64,000 bases of DNA from CBDFMG01 sp965221205 [NCBI: bacterium] (lineage in GTDB: Bacteria > SM23-31), in NCBI GenBank assembly GCA_965221205.1, contig OZ244870.1, positions 806,001 through 870,000 of the forward strand, written 5' to 3'. The translations under genes were made by a program, and so were the position numbers. How positions within the stretch are numbered: position 1 is the first letter of the stretch; the number at the start of each line of letters is the position of its first letter. The notes under the pieces were generated by a model. That model was given only the letters and a program-made list of their open reading frames with translations, did not search any database and was not told where the DNA came from. This document shows positions 7,509 to 17,644 of this stretch, piece by piece.

Positions 7509-8052
7509 CAGAAATATCGTATTTACATGAACCTACCCATGCCACTGCCTTATACAAGGCATACAGATACAACAACACCTGCAGCATGCGGTCATATTCA
7601 ACATATATAGGTTTGAACGAGTCATGATAACTTGGCGAGTACTTTCAGTTTAAGAGCAACAGTTTAAGCATTAATATTTTAAAATGCAAGACCTTTTTAT
7701 GCCGTTAGCACCAACGCTCTTTTATAACTCTACCTGCTTACACATACAAACATATTATTTGATTTTAATAGTTCCATTATAAATATTTTACGTGATCGTA
7801 TACTTGGTTAAACAAATAAATCCTTAATCATTCCTTATTATAAGCAGGCTCTGCAAATGTACGAAAAAGCACTTTCACGGAACTCCGGCATTGTGGTTCA
7901 GTGTAAGCAGATAGGAAAGTATAATAAAGCTACTCGAATATCACTTCAAAAGCCTTGCATTAAACAGGAAGAACCGTCAGCCAAACAGTGAATCAAGATC
8001 GTTGAACGACATTAGTATAGTCTATCCGTTAATTGGACGAAGCTGATTATCA
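7509..8052. other. Gene-free AT-rich spacer
   Basis: No supported gene. It contains small inverted repeats (for example GCCTTATACAAGGC near 7540) and a 44-codon plus-strand frame from ATG 7857 that resembles nothing I know. The right end grades into a histidine-kinase relic, so part of this stretch may be older, fully decayed kinase sequence. Confidence 0.4.
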
Positions 8053-8260
8053 GATAGCGGTGCAGGTATTCCACATGAGGATATGAAGAAGATATTTGAG
8101 CCTGAATTCCGCACTAAAAAGAGTCGGATTAGGTTCGGAATTGGGTTGTACACATCACATAATATAATTCTGAGACACATAAGGAACATTGGATATTAAA
8201 AGTCCGGTTGGAAAGGGTACTTCAACTACTATTTCACTTCCTAAAAAATTCAGAAGATAA
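8053..8260 (+). pseudogene. Histidine kinase ATP-binding domain relic
   Basis: The segment reads DSGAGIPHEDMKKIFEPEF, then a degenerate GIGLYTSHNII, and after a frameshift DIKSPVGKGTSTTISLP with a TAA at 8258-8260. These are the G1 box, F box, G2 box and final strand of the HATPase_c domain of a two-component sensor kinase. There is at least one frameshift between the G2 box and the end, another just before the G1 box, and no N-terminal half, so it cannot encode a working protein. Confidence 0.75.
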
Positions 8261-8274
8261 GTATTTAGCTGCTT

Positions 8275-9402
8275 TTATTTTACCTCCGGCGTGTAGACCA
8301 CCTTACTGCTTCCGGAGTCTTCTGAGCGTTCAAAGGCTAGTTCGATGAGTTGTGTTATAAGTTCCTGATAAGAAAGGCCGCTTGCTTCCCAGAGTTTCGA
8401 GTACATGCTGATCGAAGTAAATCCCGGCAGAGTATTCAGCTCGTTAACAAAGACTTCATCGGTTGTGCGGTCGACTAAGAAATCAACCCGTGCCATACCC
8501 GCGCAATCGACTGCCTTGTATGCCTGAATTGCAAGATCTTGTATTAGTTGCGCAGTTTTGTCCGGAAATTCCGCTGGTATAATCAATTCCGATGTATCAT
8601 CAATATATTTTGCGTTATAATCATAAAATTCCTTCGAGGGGATAATTTCACCAAGCACGGATACTTTCGGCTCGTCGTTGCCGAGAACCGAACACTCTAT
8701 CTCACGTGCGTCGACCGCTTTTTCAACCACAATTTTTCTGTCGTATTCAGTTGCTGTATTAAATGCCTTTTCAAAACCTGCAACATTGTCAACTTTTGAT
8801 ATACCGACGCTTGAACCGGTATTCGACGGCTTCACAAAACAGGGAAATCCGATGATATGCTCCACCACTTTTGTGATATCCGCTTTGTCGTTCTTCCACG
8901 CTTTACGCAAAAAATACTCAAAAGGGGGTGTGGAAATATTACCGCTTATAAACACTTGTTTCATCAGCACTTTGTCCATACAGACGGCTGATGAGGCTAC
9001 ACCTGCACCGACATAAGGAATTCCTGCCATTTCCAGCAATCCCTGCAGTGTTCCATCTTCTCCATAGGGTCCATGAAGAACCGGAAAAACAACATCCAGT
9101 TTTTTGAGGAATTGTGTAATTGCTCCTTCGCTGTCGGAAGTTACTGCTACAAAACAGCCGTCTGCGGGTGTTGTGGGCAGATAGAGCATTTCACGAAACT
9201 GCGGCTGTTTTCCGTTAAGAAGGTTTTGAGCGTCATCGCCGGCAACCCAATTTCCACTATGGGTGATGCCGATACATTCTACATCATACTTTGCTGTATC
9301 TATGTGCTGTAGAATTGACCGGGCTGATGAAAGTGAAACTTCGTGCTCGCGGGATCGTCCTCCGAACAGAATGCCGACACGAATTTTTGAACTGTTTGTC
9401 AT
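8275..9402 (-). CDS. ddl: D-alanine--D-alanine ligase
   Basis: ATP-dependent ligation of two D-Ala for the peptidoglycan stem peptide, in the cytoplasm. ATP-grasp enzyme of 375 residues with the N-terminal VGILFGGRSREHEVSLSSA, the central GSSVGISKV loop, REIECSVLG, the substrate-loop region FYDYNAKYIDDTSELIIPA, and VNELNTLPGFTSISMYSKLW with the metal-binding Asn. The YDYxxKY spacing is that of ordinary D-Ala-D-Ala ligases and not of D-Lac ligases, which is inference. It overlaps the upstream aspS by 4 bp (ATGA), so the two are co-transcribed and probably translationally coupled. Confidence 0.95.
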   Translation of the reverse strand: MTNSSKIRVGILFGGRSREHEVSLSSARSILQHIDTAKYDVECIGITHSGNWVAGDDAQNLLNGKQPQFREMLYLPTTPADGCFVAVTSDSEGAITQFLKKLDVVFPVLHGPYGEDGTLQGLLEMAGIPYVGAGVASSAVCMDKVLMKQVFISGNISTPPFEYFLRKAWKNDKADITKVVEHIIGFPCFVKPSNTGSSVGISKVDNVAGFEKAFNTATEYDRKIVVEKAVDAREIECSVLGNDEPKVSVLGEIIPSKEFYDYNAKYIDDTSELIIPAEFPDKTAQLIQDLAIQAYKAVDCAGMARVDFLVDRTTDEVFVNELNTLPGFTSISMYSKLWEASGLSYQELITQLIELAFERSEDSGSSKVVYTPEVK

Positions 9403-11198
9403 GAAGTCTTCGTCTTTTTTGCTTTGGCAATCAAGAGACCCAATTCTTCAAGCTGCTCTTTGTCGATTTCGGATGGTGTTTCGACCATAGGACAGAATGC
9501 TTTATTTGTTTTCGGAAATGCAATCACTTCGCGGATCGACTGCTTTTCTGCAAGGAGCATGGCAATCCGATCGAAACCGAGTGCGATTCCGCCGTGGGGA
9601 GGCGCACCAAAATCAAATGCTTCGAGCAAAAAGTCGAACTTTTTTAGGGCTGATTCTCGGTCGATGTCGAGGGCATCGAAAACTTTTTCCTGAACATCCC
9701 GTTTATAGATACGAATACTGCCGCTTCCAAGCTCATACCCGTTCAGGACAATATCATAGGCGCGGGATCGGACTCGCATCGGATCTCTTTTCAAATATTC
9801 AAGATCTTCCATAACAAGAGATGTGAACGGATGGTGTGTTGACAGGTATCTGCCCGACTCTTCTTCATATTCGAAGAGAGGAAATTCGGTTACCCACGTG
9901 AAGCTGAACCGTTCTTTTGGTGGAAGCTCAAACTTACGGATAAGCTCAAGCCGTAGCTTCCCAAGCACATCCAGAGTTATTTTCCGTTTGTCTGCGACGA
10001 GAAAAACAACATCACCGACCCGAGCATCCATTTTCTCCATGATCAATTTCGAGTGCTCTTCGGAGAGAAACTTGGCAACAGGCCCCTGAAATCCGTCTTC
10101 ATTGATTTTGAGCGTCACAAGCCCTTTTGCACCTTCACCAGTGGCAAATTTGGCAATATCGTCAACCATTTTTCTCGAAATATCGGGCTTCTCTTTCAGT
10201 ACTAATCCGGAAACGATGCCACCGTTTTTGATTGCATCCGAAAATACCTGGAAATCTGATTCTTTTGCAATATCACTGATATCAACAAGCTGCATATCCC
10301 AGCGGGTATCCGGCTTGTCACTCCCGTACCGCTCCATCGCTTCATTATACGACATTCTCAAAATCGGAGTTGCTATTTCAAGATCATGGACATCACACAT
10401 TAGTTTGACAAACATGCCGTCTATAATGGAATAGATATCTTCTTCATCAATGAATGACATTTCCAAGTCGATCTGTGTGAATTCGGGCTGCCGGTCTGCA
10501 CGGAGGTCTTCATCGCGAAAACATTTCACAATCTGTATATATTTATCGAGACCTGCCACCATGAGAATCTGTTTGTAGGTCTGCGGTGACTGCGGGAGAG
10601 CGTAGAAGCTTCCGGGAAACACTCTGCTCGGAACAAGATAATCCCGGGCACCTTCAGGTGTGCTTTTCATGAGCATCGGTGTCTCGATTTCAAGAAATCC
10701 CTGCCCGTCGAAATAATTTCTGACAGACTGATAGCACGAGTGCCTGAGAATTATATTTTTTTGCATGACCTCTCTTCTGAGATCGAGATAGCGCCATTTT
10801 AGTCTTATATCTTCCGATAACTCTCCTGATTCGCTGACAGAAAATGGTGTTACTTTGCTCTCATTCAAAATTTGTATTTCATCAGCAGCTACTTCGATCA
10901 TACCGGTAGCAAGCTTATTGTTTACCATATCATCGGGACGTGCTTCAACTACTCCCCGCGCCGCGAGTACAAATTCACGTCTGAGTTCTTTGGCCATACC
11001 GTGTGCTTCCTGATCCTTGCCTAGGTCAAAAACAATTTGTGTTATTCCATATCTGTCGCGCAGGTCGATAAACCGTATGCCGCCGTGGTCCCGCCAGTTG
11101 TCGATCCAGCCATTCAGTGTAACATTTTTTCCGATATCGTCTGCTCTGAGATCACCACACGTGTGTGTTCTCTTAAAAAATGTATCCTGCATATTCAC
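9399..11198 (-). CDS. aspS: Aspartate--tRNA ligase
   Basis: Class II aminoacyl-tRNA synthetase charging tRNA-Asp. The 599-residue bacterial-type protein has an N-terminal OB-fold anticodon domain (VTLNGWIDNWRDHGGIRFID), class II motif 2 (CFRDEDLRADRQPEFTQID), a GAD insertion between about 290 and 420, and motif 3 (GGIALGFDRIAMLLA). Start at the ATG at 11198 (MNMQDTFFKRTHTCG), with a second ATG two codons on. Whether it also charges tRNA-Asn cannot be read safely. It forms a two-gene unit with ddl. Confidence 0.96.
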   Translation of the reverse strand: MNMQDTFFKRTHTCGDLRADDIGKNVTLNGWIDNWRDHGGIRFIDLRDRYGITQIVFDLGKDQEAHGMAKELRREFVLAARGVVEARPDDMVNNKLATGMIEVAADEIQILNESKVTPFSVSESGELSEDIRLKWRYLDLRREVMQKNIILRHSCYQSVRNYFDGQGFLEIETPMLMKSTPEGARDYLVPSRVFPGSFYALPQSPQTYKQILMVAGLDKYIQIVKCFRDEDLRADRQPEFTQIDLEMSFIDEEDIYSIIDGMFVKLMCDVHDLEIATPILRMSYNEAMERYGSDKPDTRWDMQLVDISDIAKESDFQVFSDAIKNGGIVSGLVLKEKPDISRKMVDDIAKFATGEGAKGLVTLKINEDGFQGPVAKFLSEEHSKLIMEKMDARVGDVVFLVADKRKITLDVLGKLRLELIRKFELPPKERFSFTWVTEFPLFEYEEESGRYLSTHHPFTSLVMEDLEYLKRDPMRVRSRAYDIVLNGYELGSGSIRIYKRDVQEKVFDALDIDRESALKKFDFLLEAFDFGAPPHGGIALGFDRIAMLLAEKQSIREVIAFPKTNKAFCPMVETPSEIDKEQLEELGLLIAKAKKTKTS

Positions 11199-11284
11199 TT
11201 TCCGTTTGTATCACGTACAAACTTAAAGTATACCAAAAATAAATCACATATTCCACAGGAATAATCTACACGCAGGGCATGTAC

Positions 11285-13312
11285 CTAACGTATCAAAACC
11301 ATTTTTTGTGTCTCGCTGAATCCCGGTGCTTGAAGGCGATAAAAATAAATTCCCGATGACACTACTGTCCCTGTATCATTACTTCCATCCCACCATATTC
11401 TGTGCTCACCTGCACTTAACGGACCATTATTGAGCGTTTTGATGTGACGACCAAGAGCATCATATATTATTAACGACACAGATGCGTTACGTTGCAGTCC
11501 CACTGTTATAATCGTTGATGCATTAAATGGATTGGGAAAATTATTAGCGAGCGTAAACTCTACAGGAATCGTGACGTCGACATCTTCCTCCCGCTGCACA
11601 TTTATACTTCCTGATACAAATGTAAATATATTTCCTGATTCCGGAAATTCAGATTCGTTCCCGTCGCCGTCCGAGGCGCTCATGAAAAATCTGACTCGTT
11701 GGCCAGTACTTGCCGGGATCACGGCGGAAAAAGAAGTTTCATCGTTCTGTGTCATGGCAATTTCTGTAAAATCGGATCCTGTTCCGAAGTTGTATTTGAG
11801 TCTTACAGACGATGCATTAACACTTAGCGACGATAAAACCTTCGTCGAAATCTTATCTCCGCCTGAGACATTTTCGATATTCGCCTCATTACTGAATGCA
11901 GGTCCGAATGAACTCAACGCATCAAGTGTATTAATTATTCCCCAGCCAAACTCATTATCGGGATTACTGCTTCTGCTGGCTGTCTCTTTTAGCGCTGTCA
12001 TAACCTCAAACGCGCTCACTTCAGGCTTGGCAGACATAATGAGTGCCGCAGCACCCGCAGTGAGCGAACACGAAAAAGACGTGCCGTTAACAAAAGAGTA
12101 AGAATTTTGTGTTCCGGCAGTTGCCACGATAACCGACATTCCTATTGCTACAACGTCGGGTTTAATTCTTCCGTCTGCAGTTGGCCCGCGAGAACTAAAC
12201 AATGCTAAAGAGCCAGTCGATGTCACTGCCCCTACTGCCAGAACCGAATCACCGTCCGCCGGAGCGTTGATTATTCCCCATGCATCGTTCCCTTCGTTTC
12301 CTGCAGAATTCACAATCAATAATCCTTTTGAGGCACCGATATCGGCAGCACGGGTTGTCACCGCAGTGTTGCCGTCCATATCCGCCTGTGTGTAGAATGG
12401 AACATCGTCGAATTCTGTATAACCGAGCGAGCTTGAGACAATATCGACACCAATACTGTCCAGCCACTCAAGACCAGCTACCCAATAATCTTCTTCTACG
12501 GCACGTTCCCCATTGTTATCTTCTGTTTTCGCCAGAGCAAACTGCGCGTCATATGCCGAGCCAATTAGACTTTCTTCGGCATAACCAGCGATAGTTGAAA
12601 AGGTGTTTGTTCCGTGATTCTGCTGTGTGAAAAGATCCTGGCCATCCTCATTCGATGTTTTTCCATCGCTATTGATAAAGTCGTATTCGGCAATAACCTC
12701 GGCATTCACGATCGCGTTATGCTCAAGATTAAATCCGGTGTCGAGCATACCGATCAAAACTTTTTTTCCCGTAATGCCGGCCTGATGTAAATCCAGTGCC
12801 CCAATCGCATCAATCTGTGTCAATGATGCTCCGTAGAGCTGTGGTACATCGCCCGCATATCTCGATTTTGAGCTACGTGCTGCTTCAGGTACCGCAGGAG
12901 TGGGTTCCGGAACAGGAATGACAGCAACCCTTCTGATTTCCAGAACAAAATCGAGACGCGCAATTTGCTGCAGCTGCTCATCTGTTAACTTAAAAGAAGC
13001 ACCGTTCAACCATTTCGAAATAGTGACAAGAACGCCGCCGGTTGCGGAAATCCGATCAAGATAGTGTTGTGATATCGGAAGGTCTGTTTCATGGATTAGG
13101 TGGTCATTGTTTATTTTTAACCGCCGTTTGATCGCCCGGTCACTCACTATTGTTCGGAGTGTAAAAATATCCTGAGCCGTTTTCAGGTGCTGTGACGAAT
13201 CTTTGTCGTTGAAAAACACCCAGTATTTTACCGGAGCAGGTTCATTCGAGGGTGTCAGTGCAACCGAAACGAAGCACAGAAACGTAAGCAGTACTATTCT
13301 CTTTATGTTCAT
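11285..13312 (-). CDS. Secreted subtilisin-family (S8) serine protease with C-terminal sorting domain
   Basis: 675 residues: signal peptide (MNIKRIVLLTFLCFVSVALT), a propeptide to about residue 155, then an S8 catalytic domain. The triad is visible as Asp in GMLDTGFNLEHN (about 200), His in NHGTNTFSTIAG (about 230) and Ser in VNGTSFSCSLTAGAAALI (about 410). After a beta-rich linker the last 90 residues form a FlgD/Por-type Ig fold (NNFPNPFNASTIITVGL, YDALGRHIKTL, SGIYFYRLQA, KMVLIR), the sorting tail used for type IX secretion and related export in FCB bacteria. Export by that route is inferred from the tail. It lies 43 bp downstream of a transporter gene on the same strand. Confidence 0.92.
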   Translation of the reverse strand: MNIKRIVLLTFLCFVSVALTPSNEPAPVKYWVFFNDKDSSQHLKTAQDIFTLRTIVSDRAIKRRLKINNDHLIHETDLPISQHYLDRISATGGVLVTISKWLNGASFKLTDEQLQQIARLDFVLEIRRVAVIPVPEPTPAVPEAARSSKSRYAGDVPQLYGASLTQIDAIGALDLHQAGITGKKVLIGMLDTGFNLEHNAIVNAEVIAEYDFINSDGKTSNEDGQDLFTQQNHGTNTFSTIAGYAEESLIGSAYDAQFALAKTEDNNGERAVEEDYWVAGLEWLDSIGVDIVSSSLGYTEFDDVPFYTQADMDGNTAVTTRAADIGASKGLLIVNSAGNEGNDAWGIINAPADGDSVLAVGAVTSTGSLALFSSRGPTADGRIKPDVVAIGMSVIVATAGTQNSYSFVNGTSFSCSLTAGAAALIMSAKPEVSAFEVMTALKETASRSSNPDNEFGWGIINTLDALSSFGPAFSNEANIENVSGGDKISTKVLSSLSVNASSVRLKYNFGTGSDFTEIAMTQNDETSFSAVIPASTGQRVRFFMSASDGDGNESEFPESGNIFTFVSGSINVQREEDVDVTIPVEFTLANNFPNPFNASTIITVGLQRNASVSLIIYDALGRHIKTLNNGPLSAGEHRIWWDGSNDTGTVVSSGIYFYRLQAPGFSETQKMVLIR

Positions 13313-13355
13313 TCGGCCGATATTTTCTTCAGTATAGTGTCCGAACGATTATATT

Positions 13356-14621
13356 TTATCTCCAGACCAGCCATATCACGATCGATCCGGCAAGTGTCGC
13401 GGCAAGTGTAAAAGGTATTCCAATTTTTGCAAATGACCAGAACGAAACTAGATATCCTTCTTTTTTTAATATGCCTACCGAAACGATATTTGCAGCAGCG
13501 CCGATTGGAGTTATATTTCCCCCCATGCAAGTCCCGATTAAAAGGCCAAATACCAGTAAATATTCCGAGCCTATCTCGATTCCCATCTGGTACGTAATCG
13601 GAATCATAAGTGTAATAAATGGGACGTTATCGATAAACGCAGATACCACAACTGAAAATAGCACAATAAATATAAAGTTTAGCGCTACATCTGACCCAAG
13701 ATAAAGAACGAAAACATTTTTTAAATCGGTAATAAGTCCTGCATGTTCAAATGCATTAACAAGAACAAATATACCAGCAAGAAACAATGTTGTATCCCAG
13801 TCGTAATGTTTGAGAATTTTTACAGATTCACTTTTGTCGAAGTTGAAACCCCACACGATTGTGATGGCCGCACACACCATGCAAATGGCTCCGCTGAGCC
13901 ACCTGAATTCAGGATCGAAAATTGGTGCAATAGCAAGTCCGACAATCATTGCACAGAGCAGTGCCGTGGGAAACCAACTTAGCACTTTATCTTCAGGAAC
14001 ATCTTTAACCGGATCTTTGTTGCCAGCGAACAATGCCCAGAGAACCAATATAGAGGCCACAGCCCCGGATTCAACAGCAAAAAATATCCCAGGATTACCA
14101 TGAAACACAAAAAAATCATTGAAATTCATTTTGAGTTGGCCGGCAAGAATCATACTTGGCGGATCACCGATCAGCGTTGCCGTTCCCTGAAGGTTGCTCG
14201 AAATTGCGATTCCAATAATAACCGGCACAGGTGATATTTCCAGCTTTTTGATAATTTCGAGAGCAATAGGTGTAATAATCAGCACAACCGCGACATTTTC
14301 GATAAAGATTGAAAGAAATCCCGACATTATACAGACACGAAGCATTGCTGACCCGGCACTGCTTGACCTCTCTATAATAACATCCGAAAGGTATGCAGGG
14401 ACCCGGGAAAAGGCAAAATGTTCAGCTATAATCAGCGTTCCGGTAAATATTCCAATAACATTCCAATGGATTTTTGTTATCACATTTATTAACGGGTTTG
14501 CTCCAAGCATTACAAGTATAAAAATACCGCACCATAACGCTATAGCACGGTTGTGTTTAAATAAAATTAAATAGAGGTAGACCAGTATAAACATTGAAAG
14601 AATAATAACTTTTTCATTCAT
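13356..14621 (-). CDS. ArsB/NhaD-type ion transporter (SLC13/IT superfamily)
   Basis: A 421-residue polytopic membrane protein of about 11-12 helices. The layout is that of the ion-transporter superfamily: a repeated half with FIENVAVVLIITPIALEII and GTATLIGDPPSMIL in the first half, and FIDNVPFITLMIPITYQMG with GGNITPIGAAANIVSVGILK in the second. These paired re-entrant motifs are typical of NhaD Na+/H+ antiporters, ArsB arsenite pumps and related anion carriers. The substrate cannot be told from sequence alone. The arsenic methylation genes at 44 kb are too far away to decide it. Probably the promoter-proximal gene of a unit with the protease. Confidence 0.85.
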   Translation of the reverse strand: MNEKVIILSMFILVYLYLILFKHNRAIALWCGIFILVMLGANPLINVITKIHWNVIGIFTGTLIIAEHFAFSRVPAYLSDVIIERSSSAGSAMLRVCIMSGFLSIFIENVAVVLIITPIALEIIKKLEISPVPVIIGIAISSNLQGTATLIGDPPSMILAGQLKMNFNDFFVFHGNPGIFFAVESGAVASILVLWALFAGNKDPVKDVPEDKVLSWFPTALLCAMIVGLAIAPIFDPEFRWLSGAICMVCAAITIVWGFNFDKSESVKILKHYDWDTTLFLAGIFVLVNAFEHAGLITDLKNVFVLYLGSDVALNFIFIVLFSVVVSAFIDNVPFITLMIPITYQMGIEIGSEYLLVFGLLIGTCMGGNITPIGAAANIVSVGILKKEGYLVSFWSFAKIGIPFTLAATLAGSIVIWLVWR

Positions 14622-15650
14622 AGCAGTATAATTTTTGCTTGCTAAAGCGAATACAGCTCTGAAACTTCATTCTGCCTTGTGAGGATGATTTCGGGAATAT
14701 AACTACAAGTTTCAGCAATTTTATCGTGAATTGTTTTATATGCTTTCGTTGGACTATTGTTTTCTTTGCTTATATGTGACTAGAAAGACCACTTTCTAAT
14801 TATCGTGTATCACCTACTTCAAAAGCTTATAGGTATCGTTATTTGCCTTAAGTACAAGTAATGTCGAATCTTTAGAATTTTTCACTACTAAATCGGTGAT
14901 CAATCCGATTATCTGTGATATATCCGATTTTTATGGCTGTTTGACTAAAAAGTAAACCAAACTGGATCGGAAGCATCATACATAACTGGAAAACAACCGA
15001 AGAATTCTCCGGTTCAATAAATATAATTGTAAATACAGGATTAGAATAGATATATTCCCCTTGCTTCCACTTCATAACACTGTTAATTATAGTGTATCCG
15101 TACTTATTTTACTCATTTAAATAAGTATACAAATTACAAGTATATCTATGAAAAGTCAAGTGGATACTCTGAGGAAAACAAGATGGCAACATTGTTAATA
15201 ATTATCGTATAAGTATGTATAATTTGTTAATAAATTGCCCTGTTTTTACTTATCCTAAATTTTTTATCCTTATTAATTTTACAAGGATTTTTTCCACACT
15301 GGTGTTAACATAAATTTAACTTTTATTAACATGTTTCATTTTATCTGAAATTACGATTTTTTATATTCCAAGTTGTGTTGCTATTGACAACGACAACGAT
15401 ATTTAGTATTAGTGTCTATTTAGTGTTTTAACGATTTTGAAGATATTAACACCATAATAATAATAGTAGTAATGTTTTTATATTTATATAATATTATTAA
15501 TAACTACCTTTTGCTTTTCTCTTTCAATTCAGTGAGTATACTTACCAGCACACATTTTTTCCTTGTAATACAAGTCATATTTTACTAATTTAATTAGGTG
15601 CGAAGTATAATTTTATTTTCGCTTTATATGCCGACTGCAAGGTTTGCAAA
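14622..15650. other. AT-rich intergenic region upstream of dnaN, candidate replication origin
   Basis: About 1 kb without a convincing gene, very AT-rich between 15150 and 15600. Three motifs close to the DnaA box TTATCCACA lie within 50 bp: TTATCCTAA (15250-15258), TTATCCTTA (15264-15272) and TTTTCCACA (15290-15298). They are followed by A+T runs suited to unwinding. Transcription diverges here, with every intact gene from 0.2 to 14.6 kb on the minus strand and dnaN to pyrF on the plus strand. The dnaN-recF-DUF721-gyrB order is the usual origin-side order, but dnaA is not here. A 67-codon minus-strand frame at 14872-15075 has no recognisable features. Confidence 0.45.
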
Positions 15651-15666
15651 ATGAGGAGGTTTTGTA

Positions 15667-16779
15667 ATGAATATTACTGTTGGTTGTGGTGAGTTAAAAT
15701 CAGGATTACAGCATGTGATCAACGTAATACCATCAAAGACTACTCTTCCGATTCTTAATCATGTATTGATCGAAGCAAGCGGCGGTCGACTCACGCTAAG
15801 TGCTACGGACCTTGAAGTGTCTTTACGGACTCATGTAGATGTTACTATCGAGGAAGAAGGCAGTACTACTATACAGGGAAGACTCCTTTACGATGTTGTT
15901 AGAGAAATACCCGACGTTCCAATCTCCTTAAAGACAGATGATAATAAGCGGATAATCATGAGTTATTCGCGAGGTCGGTACACCTTTTTCGGTGAAAATC
16001 CGAAAGAATTTCCACAGCGTCCGGCAATTGATGTCGAGCATGAAATTGTAATCGAGAAGAAAAAATTTTCCCGGAACCTTGATAAGACTATTTTTGCAGT
16101 ATCGAATGATGAGTTGAGAGCGGCGCTTATGGGTGTATTGTTGCAGATTCGTGAAAACGAATACCGTGCAGTTGCAACAGACGGACATAGACTTGTCAGA
16201 ATTATAGATAAGGGGTTTATCACGGATGAAGCAATTGACGATGTGATTGTTCCGGTAAAGGCGCTGAACTTGTTACAGAAGAATCTTGAGGGAGACGGTA
16301 ATATTAAGATTTCATTTGGGTCAAACCATGTTGTTTTTGATCTGGATAAAGCGTCAATCAGCGCATCCCTCATAGAGGGAAAATATCCGGATTATGAAAA
16401 AGTAATCCCGGTAAATGATAATAAAAAACTAATTATAAATCGTGAACAATTAATAACTGCACTGCGGACAATATCGGTTGTTGCAAATAAAATAACACAG
16501 CAAATTAAAATATATATTGAGCAAGATAAAGTTACGGTTACCTCGCGGGATATGGACAGAGGTGAAGGTATAGAAACTATCGAAGCGGAATACACCGGCG
16601 ATCCTTTGGATGTAGGTTTTAATTCTGCTTATCTGTTAGATGTATTACGCCACATTGATACGGAAAATGTTATTATTCGTCTAGATACAGCTGTCAGTGC
16701 TACGTTGGTATTTCCTATGAAACAGGAAAAAGATGAGGATTTATTAATGCTTGTTATGCCGATAAAGCTACGTGAATAA
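15667..16779 (+). CDS. dnaN: DNA polymerase III beta subunit (sliding clamp)
   Basis: Forms the dimeric ring that tethers polymerase to DNA. 370 residues with the three-domain clamp pattern: PILNHVLIEASGGRLTLSATDLEVSL in domain 1, AVATDGHRLVRI and SLIEGKYPDYEKVIP in domain 2, and the C-terminal VSATLVFPMKQE with LMLVMPIKLRE closing domain 3. A strong AGGAGG lies 10 bp before the ATG at 15667, which fixes the start. It is the first gene after the AT-rich, origin-like region and is followed by a dead recF. Confidence 0.97.
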   Translation: MNITVGCGELKSGLQHVINVIPSKTTLPILNHVLIEASGGRLTLSATDLEVSLRTHVDVTIEEEGSTTIQGRLLYDVVREIPDVPISLKTDDNKRIIMSYSRGRYTFFGENPKEFPQRPAIDVEHEIVIEKKKFSRNLDKTIFAVSNDELRAALMGVLLQIRENEYRAVATDGHRLVRIIDKGFITDEAIDDVIVPVKALNLLQKNLEGDGNIKISFGSNHVVFDLDKASISASLIEGKYPDYEKVIPVNDNKKLIINREQLITALRTISVVANKITQQIKIYIEQDKVTVTSRDMDRGEGIETIEAEYTGDPLDVGFNSAYLLDVLRHIDTENVIIRLDTAVSATLVFPMKQEKDEDLLMLVMPIKLRE

Positions 16780-16812
16780 CAAAATGCACGGAGAAGTTTT
16801 TGCACGAATAGA

Positions 16813-17558
16813 TTGAAATGTTTCAGAAGTTTTAAAAGAGGTACTAGTAAAAACTTGGTCAATTGGGGGACACAGCACTTTTCTGTGTCTGGGTTCTTTG
16901 AAACGGAGAGTGGACTTGAACGAAATCTTGCTGTTGATTAGGAAGCAGGCCAGAATAAATTTGAGAATGATAGAATACGGAGGGTTTCGGAACTTGTCAG
17001 ATTATTTTCTGTAGTTGATAAAAAACATCTGCAACACCTGATTGTTTATAAAAAGACATTAAAACAGCGAAATATCAGACTTGCTTTATGGAGAAATTCA
17101 TCCTCGAATATTGAGAGCAATTATAGATGTTTGGACAAAGAAGCTTGTAATACACGGCTCGTTTCTCATTTGCAATAGAGCAGAAGAAAGCAAAAGAAAA
17201 GTAACCGTTGTTGGGCCTCACCGAGACGAAATTACTGCCTGCCTTGATAACCATGATGTGCGGCAGTATGTATCACAGGGACAGCACAAGACGATACTCC
17301 TGTCTCTGAAATCGGTAGAACATGAATTTATTTCAGGATTAAAAGGATTTCAACCGGCTATACTTTTGGATGGTCTTTTTGCCCTGCTGGATAAAGGAAC
17401 GGATTTTAGAGTTTTTGAAGAAAACACGTGGGTATGGGCAATTCTTTATAACGGATAATCACGATATTAAACGGGAAATACTTTTCTCAGAAGTTGGATT
17501 TCAGGTGTCGGATTTTAGTCGGAACCATGTCGAACACGGCTCAATACGACCTCAATGA
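16813..17558 (+). pseudogene. recF: Decayed recF
   Basis: RecF is an ABC-type ATPase that loads RecA at gaps. Here its sequence is spread over three frames with stops. LVNWGTQHFSVSGFF and YKKTLKQRN come from the first half. VVGPHRDEI, then YVSQGQHKTILLSLKSVEHE and ILLDGLFALLDKG, come from the ATPase core, and QFFITDNHDI comes from the end after another shift near 17425. The N-terminal Walker A loop is gone, and the Walker B aspartate pair (usually LLDDVFSELD) reads LLDGLFALLD. Position between dnaN and a DUF721 gene is exactly where recF belongs. Missing N-terminus, frameshifts and lost catalytic residues make it a clear pseudogene. Confidence 0.9.
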
Positions 17559-17644
17559 AAGGGAAAATATGAGAAAGGAAAACAAAATTCCAGATAGTAG
17601 TGTCTTTTCAATAAGATGTGACATAAGAGTATTAGCATCAATAT

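Noticed and set aside
7262-7510. A known SAM, cobalamin or other riboswitch in the sulfur leader
   Set aside because: No consensus core of those classes was found; the Cys-rich frame and competing stems explain the leader better.
14872-15075. 67-codon minus-strand frame in the dnaN upstream region
   Set aside because: No recognisable motif, AT-rich composition and no ribosome site.
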